Source: a virus
Direction: 5' to 3' (one strand)
IMG/VR virus record: IMGVR_UViG_3300022540_000446
Span: 1 to 31,382 of that record
Length of the DNA: 31,382 nucleotides
The position numbers were made by a program, and so were the translations under genes. A model generated the notes under the pieces. The model ran no database searches and was not told the origin of the DNA. It was given only the letters and a program-made list of their open reading frames with translations. Below, one piece after another: positions 9,546 to 18,660 of this stretch (within the stretch, counting starts at the first letter, position 1; the number at the start of each line of letters is the position of its first letter).

Positions 9546-9775
9546 AGTGTAATAAGGTCTCTCATAGTTAAATTGGCAACGTCTAATTTTTCAAAGGCAT
9601 CTTTTTCATCTTCATTTTGAAAGATCTTAAACTCTGCGTCAATAGTTATTAATGCTATTGTAGTGCCCAAGCTATCCAAATTACTGTCCATAAACATCCC
9701 TGTTATTGGAACTGCTTCACCTTTTTCATCAATAATTATGTCATTAATACGATCCAATATTTCAGTTTTATTCAT
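9488..9775 (-). CDS. Acyl carrier protein (95 aa)
   Basis: The start is placed at ATG 9775-9773; a GTG three codons upstream, overlapping the previous stop (GTGA), is the alternative. The product is a small acidic helical protein with the phosphopantetheine site MDSNLDSLGTT, in which the Ser of the DSL motif (Ser35 from this ATG) would carry the 4'-phosphopantetheine arm added by a host or phage transferase. Helix I (KTEILDRINDIII), the DSL-initiated helix II and an acidic helix II-III region follow the ACP pattern. It is slightly longer than E. coli AcpP (78 aa), with a basic Gln/Lys tail. It overlaps the ketosynthase gene by 58 bases, which strongly suggests a functional pair. Confidence 0.85.
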   Translation of the reverse strand: MNKTEILDRINDIIIDEKGEAVPITGMFMDSNLDSLGTTIALITIDAEFKIFQNEDEKDAFEKLDVANLTMRDLITLCRLSILSMPTEQKQEKDI

Positions 9776-9780
9776 AGTTA

Positions 9781-10488
9781 TCACAACGGTAAAGGTGGAG
9801 TATCTATACCTAAATCAATTGCTGGAGCAGAGTTAATAATTTCAGTAACACCAACTTCAGACAGAATATTTTCAACTAAATTATCTATTGCAGTATCTTG
9901 TGCAGCTTCTGGTACATTACCAACCCCGGCTATTGAAAGGTTAACAGCATAGTTCTCAAACATCTGTTTAAGTACTTTCTGCTTAGTATCACTTGCAAAT
10001 CCTAAAGTTTGTGCAGCCATAAGTGTTACTTTTTGAGCAGATTCACTATCCATTCTAGTAGTTTTAGCGATTGTTTCTAAATCTTGTGACTGGAGTAAAT
10101 CTACTTTTTCCTGCGTTTCAATTATTTGTTCAGCATTAATAAGGTTTTCTCGTACTGTTGCAGCTTTAGTAGCTGCAATGTCTTCATATGCTTTTGCTGT
10201 TTGTGCAATAATTAAATCAGTTTCTTCTTGTGCTTTTATTATTTGTTGAGCAAGTAACTCAATTTCCTTACTAGCTTTTTGCTCAGACAAAAGAAAAGTT
10301 AGTGATTGCTGTAAAACAGATTGTAGTGCTCCAAGGTATACTGTGCTGTACTCTACACCTGTAATTCGACCTAATGTAAATTGATCAGTTAAATGAAGGT
10401 CAATAGACTTCATCAAGATATCAAAAACACCTGTACCATCAGTTACATCTGTTTTATTCGTAAGATCTGTAATTGCTATATCAGTCAT
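9781..10488 (-). CDS. Coiled-coil virion structural protein (235 aa)
   Basis: The start is ATG after AAGAGATATTT. The N-terminus contains GVFDILMKSIDLHL and FTLGRITGVEYSTVYLGALQ, a motif I associate with a conserved structural protein of several podophage groups. Residues about 65-185 form a long Ala/Gln/Glu-rich predicted coiled coil. The C-terminus is acidic and ends in PPLPL. It lies between the tail/propeller proteins and the ACP gene, in the structural operon. A tail or internal connector role is plausible. I give no more exact function. Confidence 0.75.
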   Translation of the reverse strand: MTDIAITDLTNKTDVTDGTGVFDILMKSIDLHLTDQFTLGRITGVEYSTVYLGALQSVLQQSLTFLLSEQKASKEIELLAQQIIKAQEETDLIIAQTAKAYEDIAATKAATVRENLINAEQIIETQEKVDLLQSQDLETIAKTTRMDSESAQKVTLMAAQTLGFASDTKQKVLKQMFENYAVNLSIAGVGNVPEAAQDTAIDNLVENILSEVGVTEIINSAPAIDLGIDTPPLPL

Positions 10489-10583
10489 AAATATCTCTTA
10501 AAGTAAGGAACCAGGTATAAATTTTTTGGTGCAGTAGCCGATAATTTCAAAGTAATAGTAAGTAAAGTATCTATTAAATACAT
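10485..10583 (-). CDS. Possible 32-residue mini-ORF between tail protein and coiled-coil protein
   Basis: An ATG five bases after the stop of the propeller protein opens a 32-codon frame (MYLIDTLLTITLKL...) that ends in an ATGA overlap with the next gene. It fills an otherwise empty 99-base gap. It begins MYL, like the two tail proteins upstream (MYLLN), so it could be a small coupled leader or the eroded start of a third copy. No clear Shine-Dalgarno is present and the length is small, so it may not be a gene. Confidence 0.3.
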   Translation of the reverse strand: MYLIDTLLTITLKLSATAPKNLYLVPYFKRYL

Positions 10584-10587
10584 GATA

Positions 10588-11697
10588 TTAAGTTAATTCA
10601 TATTGATATATTAAATCATTTTCAAGACCAAGTATGTACATAAATCTGCCATCCTCAGTAAAAAATAATTCTGTTGGCCATATATCTTGATCTGCTACAC
10701 TAAAGAAATTGCCTGTATAAACAGCAGTAGTTATATCAAAATTAACAGATAGAGTATATTGATGAACAGCACTAGATAAACCAGTTATGTACATCTGTGA
10801 TCCATCAGTACTAAAGAAAACTCCCGTTGGAGTACCTTCCTGAGCAATTACACTAAATAACTCATTAGTGTAGCTTGCAGTACTTAAATCAAAATTAATA
10901 GATAAGTTATATTGGTATACTTCATCATTAGTAGATCCAAGCACATACATTTTTGCTCCGTCAGTACTAAATACCAAACTACTTGGAGAAGAATCAGGAA
11001 TACTAACTGATACACCAGAATAAGTAACTGTACTTATATCAAAATTAACACTTAAATTATATTCATAAACAAAGTCACTCCACCCAGTAATAAATATTTT
11101 TGATCCGTCAGTATTAAATGTTATACCTGATGGCGTTGGATCTTGTGCTTGTACAGAAATTGAGTTACCTGTGTAAATAGCAGTAAATATGTCAAAGTTA
11201 ACAGATAAATCATATTGGTAAATTCTACTATTAGTACTATCTACAACATATACTGATGACCCATCAGTATTAAATGTAATACCCCAAGCATTTGGTGCTT
11301 GAGTAAGTACACTAATAAATTTACCAGTGTAAACAGCTTTAGTTATATCCCATGCATATAACTCATAAAGGTTATCCATAGGTGCAAATTTTTTAGTATA
11401 AATATCATTTTTACTTATAAAAAGTTTAGATGATGAGTATATTGTATTTATGGCTTCTGTGCCGTTTGTAAGTGTTATAATCCATAAACCTAATATTGAA
11501 GCTGTAAAAGTATATGATACAGAACCTTTTGAATTTTCTGTGGGTTGTACATAATTTTCAGCAGTTATAGCATTAGGTATATAATCTGATAAACCTGATG
11601 GTTGTTCTATTTTAATGTCCAAATCAGATAGTAAAATAGTATCACTTGTAACATTTAGTACCCAATTTACTGTAATATCTGTATTTAATAAATACAT
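10588..11697 (-). CDS. Tail fibre/receptor-binding candidate with a five-repeat beta-propeller (369 aa)
   Basis: The start ATG directly abuts the stop of the upstream gene. Residues 1 to about 95 form an N-terminal domain (MYLLNTDITVNWVL, LSDLDIKIEQPSG, GLWIITLTNG) closely similar to that of the next gene upstream. Residues about 110-369 contain five repeats of about 46 residues with the signature GITFNTDGS..Y(V/I)..S...VYQY(D/N)LSVNFD. This is typical of YncE/SMP-30-like or WD-like beta-propeller blades. Five blades is at the low end for a closed propeller. With its neighbour it probably forms tail fibres or spikes attached to the virion through the shared N-terminal domain. Confidence 0.8.
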   Translation of the reverse strand: MYLLNTDITVNWVLNVTSDTILLSDLDIKIEQPSGLSDYIPNAITAENYVQPTENSKGSVSYTFTASILGLWIITLTNGTEAINTIYSSSKLFISKNDIYTKKFAPMDNLYELYAWDITKAVYTGKFISVLTQAPNAWGITFNTDGSSVYVVDSTNSRIYQYDLSVNFDIFTAIYTGNSISVQAQDPTPSGITFNTDGSKIFITGWSDFVYEYNLSVNFDISTVTYSGVSVSIPDSSPSSLVFSTDGAKMYVLGSTNDEVYQYNLSINFDLSTASYTNELFSVIAQEGTPTGVFFSTDGSQMYITGLSSAVHQYTLSVNFDITTAVYTGNFFSVADQDIWPTELFFTEDGRFMYILGLENDLIYQYELT

Positions 11698-13287
11698 TTA
11701 AACTATCCCATTTGTCGATCTACATATTTGACCATTATTTGCTACTGCGATAAAAATTTTATCTTCTTCATCATAATGTACATCATTAATATTCGCTGTT
11801 GGTATAAATCCATTACTTACCTGAATAAATGTATCACCATAATTTGAGGAATAAGCTATTTTTCCATTGTCACCTACAGCCACAAATAATCCGTTTAGTG
11901 CTATTGCTCCTACTACACCATTTACGTTACTTAACCCAAAAGAAGGTACTGAAGCTGCTGCAAAGATTAATAAATTAGCATCAGTAGATCTTATTACCTG
12001 ACCTTCATCACCTACAATCACACAGCGATCAACACTAAGTGCTTTTATCATAGAACCGTCTTGGAAGTACTCAGATCCTGAAGTATATGGAAATGAGTAA
12101 CTTCCATAATTAGTACCATAGCTTCTTCTTAAAGAACTAATACCAGAATGTCGAAAAAGTACATCATTATCAGAACCTAGTGGTGATACAGTCAGTAAAC
12201 CACAATTGTACGAAGTAAGAATATCTGTCCAGGTAACTCCAAAATCTATGCTTTTAGCTGTACCGTGTTGAGGCCAATTAAGTGTCTGTTCGTGAAAAGT
12301 AATCATAAAATCTGTAGACACTGAATAAGTAATAGCTATTATATTTCCTGTTCCTGGAGTACTAGCCCATACAAGAGTACTAAGAACAGTTGTTGTATCA
12401 AGAGTCCAATCAGTACAGTTTACAGATTTTAGTAAAACTCCTACATTTCCTCCTACTATAAATCGTTCATTATCATAGTCATAACCTACACAGTTTAAAT
12501 TCTCTGTAGTACTGGTAGCTCTTTGTACCCATGTAATACCTTTATCCTCAGAGGTAAAAAGCTTTCCTCCATCACCAACAGCAACCCACCATACCTGTAA
12601 ACCTATTTTTCCAGAATGGATGGCATTAATAGATGTAGATTCGAATGGAGAGGTTACTATAGGAATCCAACTAACTGCACTAGTAATAAGACATACTTGA
12701 GTTAACCCTGCAGTTAATACTGCTCCATCATCCATATCTACTACTACTGTTGTATTTCCAGCAGAAGTTGTTCCAAAATCACTAGCAGAAATAGTACCAT
12801 AAAGTGTTTCTCCATTTACTGTAAATGTTAATTTACGAGAAACGCTAAATAAATTTATTACATTTAACCCATCAACTCTAAAAGTTGAAGAGTCTACATA
12901 AACAGGTGTATAGCCAGGACAATACACAGAAGGAACCGTACTGGTACAGGCACAACACTCTGAATATTCAATATCGACAGGATTTACTTCAGTAGAATTA
13001 TTTAACACATACATATCTACTTTTGATAATACTTTGTAGTCTAAGGATGTACCGATAACTAAGTTAATTTTCCACAATCCTTCTATATTTGGTGTAAATA
13101 AATAAGATGCAGATCCAACAGCTACTATTGTTGGAGCTACAAATCTTGCAATATTGATAGGTGAATCAATATAAGTTGAATTGCCTTCTGGATCTATAAG
13201 TATTAAATCCAGATCAGATAGCACTATAGTATTAGGAGTTTTTCCTAATACCCAGGCTATCTCTGTCTCTGCATTTAATAGGTACAT
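11698..13287 (-). CDS. Tail fibre/receptor-binding candidate with BNR (Asp-box) beta-propeller (529 aa)
   Basis: The N-terminal domain (about residues 1-95: MYLLNAETEIAWVL, LSDLDLILIDPEG, GLWKINLVIG) is paralogous to that of the 369-residue protein downstream. A Cys-containing linker (ECCACTSTVPSVYCPG, about 108-124) leads to a small beta-domain. A propeller from about 210 carries Asp-box/BNR signatures (SEDKGITW, SIDFGVTW, SSNYGDTF) and repeated (A/G)VGDxGK/Q strands. BNR repeats occur in sialidases and photosystem-assembly-like propellers; here they are more likely a binding scaffold, and no sialidase active site was identified. The gene precedes its paralog without a gap. Confidence 0.8.
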   Translation of the reverse strand: MYLLNAETEIAWVLGKTPNTIVLSDLDLILIDPEGNSTYIDSPINIARFVAPTIVAVGSASYLFTPNIEGLWKINLVIGTSLDYKVLSKVDMYVLNNSTEVNPVDIEYSECCACTSTVPSVYCPGYTPVYVDSSTFRVDGLNVINLFSVSRKLTFTVNGETLYGTISASDFGTTSAGNTTVVVDMDDGAVLTAGLTQVCLITSAVSWIPIVTSPFESTSINAIHSGKIGLQVWWVAVGDGGKLFTSEDKGITWVQRATSTTENLNCVGYDYDNERFIVGGNVGVLLKSVNCTDWTLDTTTVLSTLVWASTPGTGNIIAITYSVSTDFMITFHEQTLNWPQHGTAKSIDFGVTWTDILTSYNCGLLTVSPLGSDNDVLFRHSGISSLRRSYGTNYGSYSFPYTSGSEYFQDGSMIKALSVDRCVIVGDEGQVIRSTDANLLIFAAASVPSFGLSNVNGVVGAIALNGLFVAVGDNGKIAYSSNYGDTFIQVSNGFIPTANINDVHYDEEDKIFIAVANNGQICRSTNGIV

Positions 13288-13297
13288 ATTACTTTAC

Positions 13298-13822
13298 TTA
13301 TTCAATATTTTGTCTGGCATAACTTATTGCAAACTTTTTCACAGTAACAGCAACTTTATTGCCAGTGGGTTTACCGTTTAGTGTTTCCGTTTTGTGTAAA
13401 GTCATCATGGTACCTTCTGCCAGATCGACTAATGCCTGTTCAACTTCTACAGGAATATCGAGTGGAACAATACGAGAAATACCAAAGTACTGATTTTCGA
13501 AGCCAAGACTTACAGTAGTCATAACATCGTTTTCACGACTGTCTTTATTAGTAATAGTTACAACAACCATCTTCATAGCCTTTGCTCTGGCTTGAGCAAT
13601 TTTTTGACGTAATTTAGAACGTTTGCTTAAAGCTCGTTTAGGAGTTGTAGTAGTAACAGCGGTAGGTTCAGTAATAGTAGTTTCTTCAACTTCTACCTCA
13701 GGTTTTGTAGTAGGACTCTTAGACTCAGCAATTATTTGCTGTAGTTTAAGAGTGGGAATATTATTTGGGAATTCTAACTGTAGCTCATTGGCTTCAGCTA
13801 ATAGAATATCGCGATCAGTCAT
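13298..13822 (-). CDS. Capsid-adjacent small virion protein with HeH/LEM-like N-terminus (174 aa)
   Basis: The start is ATG with AGGA upstream. Residues about 5-35 (DILLAEANELQLEFPNN...LQQIIAESK) fit a helix-extended loop-helix (HeH/LEM-like) motif. A Thr/Val/Glu-rich linker and a basic helix (KRSKLRQKIAQARAKAMK) follow. The C-terminal beta-rich domain (about 85-174) includes MVVVTITNKDSREND and GTMMTLHKTETLNGKPTG. It is the first gene after the major capsid protein terminator. A decoration, minor capsid or head-associated role is plausible from position and the beta domain; I do not know the family function. Confidence 0.7.
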   Translation of the reverse strand: MTDRDILLAEANELQLEFPNNIPTLKLQQIIAESKSPTTKPEVEVEETTITEPTAVTTTTPKRALSKRSKLRQKIAQARAKAMKMVVVTITNKDSRENDVMTTVSLGFENQYFGISRIVPLDIPVEVEQALVDLAEGTMMTLHKTETLNGKPTGNKVAVTVKKFAISYARQNIE

Positions 13823-13841
13823 ATTAAGTCCTAAATGGTTA

Positions 13842-13873
13842 TTTAATAAGATAAAGCCTCCCCGGAGGGAGGC
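13842..13873 (-). terminator. Intrinsic terminator after the major capsid gene
   Basis: On the minus strand a 7-bp GC stem (GCCTCCC/GGGAGGC) with a TCCG loop is followed by TTTATCTTATT. It lies 12 bases after the capsid stop codon. It probably lowers expression of the tail genes relative to capsid, with read-through. Confidence 0.75.
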
Positions 13874-13885
13874 AATATCATTGGT

Positions 13886-15142
13886 TTACACGGAAGCAGC
13901 AACCAGGATTTTCATCAGACGCTCTTCACGCAGGATGATACCGGAATACCACATATTGTAGCTAAAGAATCCTTGTGTACCGTAAGGATTGGTTAGTTCA
14001 ATCTTCGATGGTGCCTGAGAGTTGAACTTGATCTTACCATGACCTTTTAGACCAACTGTGGCAAAAGAGCCTTTAGTAGGTAATAGAACAGGGAATACAT
14101 CAAAACGCTCTTCAGTGTCTGCATAATCCGATCCACCAGTAAAGGTGTTCAGAGCAGCAGCAGAACCAGCAGTATGAGTAGTAACAGCTAATTCTCCACC
14201 ACCAGCTACATAGCCAAGAGGTACAACATCACCACCACCACGATAAACTAGAGCAGTTTCAGACTCAATAAAACGTAAGTCATTCATTGCACCAACTTCA
14301 CCTTCAGCCAGGTTAGCAGCATCAGCATACTTATACGCAGGAATGTAGGCAAACTCTTCAGTTGAACCAGCACCCTTAGTAATACCTTCAAGGTCATACT
14401 TTACTTCTGGACCGATGATAGCGTAAAACGACTTGTTAATTACACGAGTATCAATCTTGGTGGAACCAGTAATGATAGAAGTGTTCTTTTGAGCACGATT
14501 ACGAACCAGTCTACGAACAGACTTACGAACTAGGTCATAGCTAATACGAGATAGGTCATCGTCAGTACCGTCAACTGCAGTAATTTCAGCACCAATAGTA
14601 ATCAGAGAAGAAGCTGCACCGGAATACATAACAGTAGTAGTAGACAACATATCCAACTGAATTAAATCTTCAGCTCGTACATTGGCCAGACCACCAAGCT
14701 CTTCACGATAATGAACTTGTACAGCATCTTCAGAAAACATCTCAACTTCATCACTGTAATCCAGCATTTCACCGTAACGAGCGAAGTTAGTTTCAATAGT
14801 AATTTTCTTAATGCTTTGTTTGTTAACAACACCTGCACCTTCAGCAAGAGCAGCATCAGTCTCAATACCAGCAGATACATCTGCAATATTACGAGAAGAC
14901 AGAAAACCATTTGTACCGAATTCAGCAGATTGTGTTACTTGATCACGATCATAGATATGTAACCATTTGCTGACTTTAAAAGTTCTACCGCGTTTAAGTG
15001 GCATAGAACGACGATCTGCAAACTGTGCATACACAGCCATAGCATTAGCAGCTTTTACACCTGCTTTGTCGTAGTAGTGGACAATGGTATTTTGTCCGTG
15101 GGACGAGAGTCCCGTTTCATCACCATATACATTATCGACCAT
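13886..15142 (-). CDS. Major capsid protein, N4-gp56 family (418 aa)
   Basis: The start is ATG behind AAGGTGACCGACT. The sequence has features I associate with the N4-gp56 major capsid family: a short N-terminal arm with TGLSSHGQNTIVHYYDKAG; KRGRTFKVSKWL and TQSAEFGTNGFLSS; the helix spine region with IETNFARYGEMLDYSDEVEMF; and a C-terminal GSFATVGLKGHGK followed by NPYGTQGFFSYNMWYSGIIL. Length is close to N4 gp56 (about 400). It is preceded by a scaffold-like gene and followed by a strong terminator, as expected for the most abundant late product. It should adopt the HK97 fold. Confidence 0.88.
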   Translation of the reverse strand: MVDNVYGDETGLSSHGQNTIVHYYDKAGVKAANAMAVYAQFADRRSMPLKRGRTFKVSKWLHIYDRDQVTQSAEFGTNGFLSSRNIADVSAGIETDAALAEGAGVVNKQSIKKITIETNFARYGEMLDYSDEVEMFSEDAVQVHYREELGGLANVRAEDLIQLDMLSTTTVMYSGAASSLITIGAEITAVDGTDDDLSRISYDLVRKSVRRLVRNRAQKNTSIITGSTKIDTRVINKSFYAIIGPEVKYDLEGITKGAGSTEEFAYIPAYKYADAANLAEGEVGAMNDLRFIESETALVYRGGGDVVPLGYVAGGGELAVTTHTAGSAAALNTFTGGSDYADTEERFDVFPVLLPTKGSFATVGLKGHGKIKFNSQAPSKIELTNPYGTQGFFSYNMWYSGIILREERLMKILVAASV

Positions 15143-15166
15143 AGTCGGTCACCTTTCTCAATTAGT

Positions 15167-16267
15167 TTAACCTGCCATGGTCTTTTTGTACCAGGCATTA
15201 AATGCTTCATCATTGTCATCGTCTAAATAGTCGATAACTCCAGGGCGTCCAGCTCTTGATCCAGTGGATGCAGCTGCTCGCTTCTTTTCTGCCTCTGATG
15301 ATGCTTTGTCAAATTGAGATTTTGCGTCATTTGCTGGTTTATTAAGCTCATCTACTTTCTTCTCAGATTTGGTAGATGCTTGTTGCCTTTGAAACTCAGC
15401 TCCTGCTTGCATGTAATACTCAAGATTAGATTTAGTATTTCCATCCGAGATTCTTAATTTTGTTGCCATTGGTGCTACTTTATCGTAAACACCAGATTTA
15501 ATATCATTGTGTAGTCCCTGTATCATAGCAGGGTTATTAGACAATGCTTGTCTTGATTCCTGATCCCATTGGTTATCTATAACATCTACTGTTATAGGAT
15601 ACTCTGGATCTGCTTCCATGTTACCAGTAATTTCCTGAAGTGCCAACTGTCCTTCATTTTTACCGTAATCAGTTGGAGTGTAGCCATCTTCATTTTCTGA
15701 AACATCGAAACTATCTATACTATTTAATTCAAGTATTTTCTGAATTGCACCTTTATCACCTTTCAGTGCATCAATAGCAGTATTCAAACTTTCCTGGGTA
15801 ATTCCTTCATCTTCTAATGCAGATATCATTTTACGATATGGTGCAATGTGTTGTAACTTTTTGGTGTAATCCATTGCCTGTCCAAATACAGTCTCAAACT
15901 GTGATTGTACTTCTTCTGGAGTAAACTCAAAATCTTGACCGTTAGCTTTAAACTTTAATAGTTCTGCTACTGGTTCAACAGCTTTATCTGTTTCTTTGAC
16001 AGGATCTTCACTTAAACCATCATCAGCATCACCGGCTGATAATTCTTCAGTACCAGAATCAGGATCCTTAACTTCCTTGTTAGGCTCATCCAGTTCATCC
16101 GGTAATTCTTCAACAGCTTTCTCAGTAGTAGCAGAAGAGTTCTCTTCAATAGCTTCTTCTAACTGTTCAGTATTAGCATTTTTGTCTTCTTCTTTACGAA
16201 TTGCGACAATAGCTTCAAGTGGATCTTTATCATCAGCAAATACTTCTTCTTGAGAAAGCTCATCCAT
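15167..16267 (-). CDS. Capsid assembly scaffold protein (366 aa)
   Basis: The start ATG overlaps the stop of the upstream gene (TAATG) and the gene lies directly before the capsid gene. The protein is very acidic and low in complexity at the N-terminus (residues 1-100). It has mixed helical middle segments (LLKFKANGQDFEFTPEEVQSQFE) and a basic, Ala/Lys-rich helical C-terminus. That composition and the position between portal and capsid are characteristic of scaffold proteins, whose C-terminal helix binds capsid subunits. No protease motif was seen. Confidence 0.8.
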   Translation of the reverse strand: MDELSQEEVFADDKDPLEAIVAIRKEEDKNANTEQLEEAIEENSSATTEKAVEELPDELDEPNKEVKDPDSGTEELSAGDADDGLSEDPVKETDKAVEPVAELLKFKANGQDFEFTPEEVQSQFETVFGQAMDYTKKLQHIAPYRKMISALEDEGITQESLNTAIDALKGDKGAIQKILELNSIDSFDVSENEDGYTPTDYGKNEGQLALQEITGNMEADPEYPITVDVIDNQWDQESRQALSNNPAMIQGLHNDIKSGVYDKVAPMATKLRISDGNTKSNLEYYMQAGAEFQRQQASTKSEKKVDELNKPANDAKSQFDKASSEAEKKRAAASTGSRAGRPGVIDYLDDDNDEAFNAWYKKTMAG

Positions 16268-16605
16268 TAGTGTACTGCTCCTTCATCTTCGAGTTCAGCT
16301 TCTTCTTCATCACTTAATATAGGATCAAGTGCTCCAGCGTAAGCAGCACTAATCATCTGAAAGTAGTACTTTAAGTTACTGGCAGAGATCATATCTTCAA
16401 TAACTCCAGGTCGTCTACCTTGTGCTTGTATTTGTGGTACAGCTAGCAAACTCATAGAAGCAAGAACTTTTTGTTCTAAGTACCCATTAAGCACAATAGT
16501 CTTAAAATCAGGATTAAGCATTAAGCGTTCTAGTGCTTCTCCCATCATAATATCGTGATCTATTTCTTCTTGTTCAATATCTACAGCGTTTTCTTGGTTG
16601 CTCAT
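16267..16605 (-). CDS. Small acidic portal-scaffold intergenic protein (112 aa)
   Basis: The start is ATG with AGGA 12 bases upstream; it ends in a TAATG overlap with the scaffold. Both ends are acidic. The core is helical (EALERLMLNPDFKTIVLNGY, ASMSLLAVPQIQAQGRRPGV). Similar small proteins are found between portal and scaffold genes of several podoviruses. Its function is unknown to me; a role in head assembly follows from position only. Confidence 0.7.
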   Translation of the reverse strand: MSNQENAVDIEQEEIDHDIMMGEALERLMLNPDFKTIVLNGYLEQKVLASMSLLAVPQIQAQGRRPGVIEDMISASNLKYYFQMISAAYAGALDPILSDEEEAELEDEGAVH

Positions 16606-16658
16606 TTGTGTTGAGTCCTAATTAGTTAATTAAAAGTGTCTATATGTTATACCAAACT

Positions 16659-18632
16659 TTACTGTTTAGTCAAATTATCCATTGTTTTTAATCCAGCAGC
16701 TGTTTCTCTGTCATGATCTTTAATAGCCATTTCTTTCTTGAAGTCATCACCATTAGCTTTTTCGATGTAATCCAGATCTTTCATATCAGTATCGGCACCT
16801 ATCTGTTTAGCACGAGCTTCATCAAGAATTGCTCTAGCCATTTTAGCCCGGATATCAACAGCATTCTCTCTTGAACGAGATTGACGCTCTTCAATTTCAG
16901 ACTCAAGCTTTCGCATCTCAAGTTGTTTCATCTGTTCAACATATGGATCAGGTTGAGGTTCATACTCTTCAAGCTGTTTAGCCAGGTCTGGCATTCTATG
17001 CAGCTTAGCTATCTGTCCCATAAGCAAGTTTTTCATTGCTGCATCCATACCTTGTCCAAGAGTCTGCAGCAAAAAGCTAAGTTCTTGAGCTTTAGATGAA
17101 TTATCCTCAGCAGTAGACACTTCAATTTGAATATCTACTGTGCCTTCGACGTTATCTAAATCTGGCTGTATGAATTGAGTGTTAGTTATCCTCATAACTT
17201 CTTCGGGAGTTAAAAACTCACTGTTGTAGGCCATCCACTTACGCATAAGAGGTTTAATAAGATTCTCTGCAATATTGCGTACAATGTCTAATCTACGTAC
17301 AGAGACAGCATCCAATACTCCTCCAGCAGCTCTTGCTGTGCTGCCTAGACCTTTACCTTGTATACCTCCTGCAAATCCTTTAACTCCTGTAATAGACTCA
17401 GTTTCGTTATTAACTAATTCTAGTACTTGAAATACACTTTGTGGAATTTGATTATAGTTTCCATCAAAGAAATCTTCTTTAGTACCGTTGTATTCAAAAT
17501 TCTTATTGTTGAGGAAACGTTTCTTATTTAACTTATCTAATGCACCTGTACGAATGCCTTTCTGTGCGTTATTGGAATTGGCCATGTTATCAATCAATCC
17601 ACGTTTAATAGCTGTGGATATCTTCTGATTATCGCCTATTAACTCTGCATTGGCTTCACCGTACAACTGAAATGGAATAGAGTTATTGGCAACAATAAGG
17701 AATGGAATCTTTTGATCTGGGTATGGATTTGATCCTAATAGGATAAGAGTATCATTTACCCAGGTAGCCTGGATAGGAACTGCAATACCTGTACCTTCAA
17801 TATCGTAGTTACCCCAATATTCATAGACAACAAGCTTTTTTCTTGCCTGGTCCTGGAAAACAAATTCACTTTCATCTTCTGGATCATAGTCAGCTCTGCT
17901 ATCAGAGGATGACTTATCAGCCATACCAATAGCAACTTTTTTCAAATTTTTGTATTTTTTAGCTCTTTTTAAAGAACTTAAGTCTGATTCATATCGGTGA
18001 ATAACAAATTGTGCTTTATCAATATCACCCTGAGCAGTTGGGTCCATATAAATATCTTCAATACGACAAAGCTCTGCATCTGGTTTATTTACCAGTACCT
18101 TCAAACGTTTAACTGTTTTAGTTCTAACTTGTCGTGGTTGTCCAGATAAAGGATCTGCCATGTATACAGGTATTTCTTCTTCAAATTCTTTATCTTCATA
18201 AGCCCACGATGTCTTGACGATAACAGTACCTTCAGAACTCAGTAGCTTAACAACATTTGTCATGAACCTATATCGAGAGAACTGCATCGTAAATTGATGA
18301 TTTAGCACTAGCTGTGCTTGTTCAGCAGCAGCTCTATCTTCAAATGTAACTGGTGCTGCTTTAACTATGTCAGAATCTGCTACAAACGGATCTTTGACAG
18401 AAGCATGCTGCCATTCATCTTGACGTTTGATATCACGGGAAACAAGAGCAGATTTACCTGTTTGCTCATTTCCATATGGATCACCGTTATAAGCTTTTTT
18501 CCAGGACTCTACGTTAGCGACTGTCTCTAATCGTAATGTATCAGCTGCATCAAGATCAGCCTTAAAAGCTTTAAGAAGCTGAACTTTAGTAGGTTTCTTG
18601 TTATTGTCTTCAGTAGTATTCGTATCTGACAT
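16659..18632 (-). CDS. Portal protein (657 aa)
   Basis: The portal forms the dodecameric head vertex through which DNA passes. The sequence shows the podovirus portal pattern: early VESWKKAYNGDPYGNEQTGKSA; the wing region with PFVADSDIVKAAPVT; MDPTAQGDIDKAQFVIHRY; and PFLIVANNSIPFQLYGEANAE before the helical stem region. A TGVKGFAGGIQGKGLGSTA segment comes next, followed by a long charged helical C-terminus (about 545-657) rich in Glu, Arg and Lys. The length suits T7- and N4-type portals (about 540-760). It is encoded upstream of scaffold and capsid, as is normal. Confidence 0.85.
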   Translation of the reverse strand: MSDTNTTEDNNKKPTKVQLLKAFKADLDAADTLRLETVANVESWKKAYNGDPYGNEQTGKSALVSRDIKRQDEWQHASVKDPFVADSDIVKAAPVTFEDRAAAEQAQLVLNHQFTMQFSRYRFMTNVVKLLSSEGTVIVKTSWAYEDKEFEEEIPVYMADPLSGQPRQVRTKTVKRLKVLVNKPDAELCRIEDIYMDPTAQGDIDKAQFVIHRYESDLSSLKRAKKYKNLKKVAIGMADKSSSDSRADYDPEDESEFVFQDQARKKLVVYEYWGNYDIEGTGIAVPIQATWVNDTLILLGSNPYPDQKIPFLIVANNSIPFQLYGEANAELIGDNQKISTAIKRGLIDNMANSNNAQKGIRTGALDKLNKKRFLNNKNFEYNGTKEDFFDGNYNQIPQSVFQVLELVNNETESITGVKGFAGGIQGKGLGSTARAAGGVLDAVSVRRLDIVRNIAENLIKPLMRKWMAYNSEFLTPEEVMRITNTQFIQPDLDNVEGTVDIQIEVSTAEDNSSKAQELSFLLQTLGQGMDAAMKNLLMGQIAKLHRMPDLAKQLEEYEPQPDPYVEQMKQLEMRKLESEIEERQSRSRENAVDIRAKMARAILDEARAKQIGADTDMKDLDYIEKANGDDFKKEMAIKDHDRETAAGLKTMDNLTKQ

Positions 18633-18660
18633 AGTAATTTATTACACTTTTAAGTAAGAG

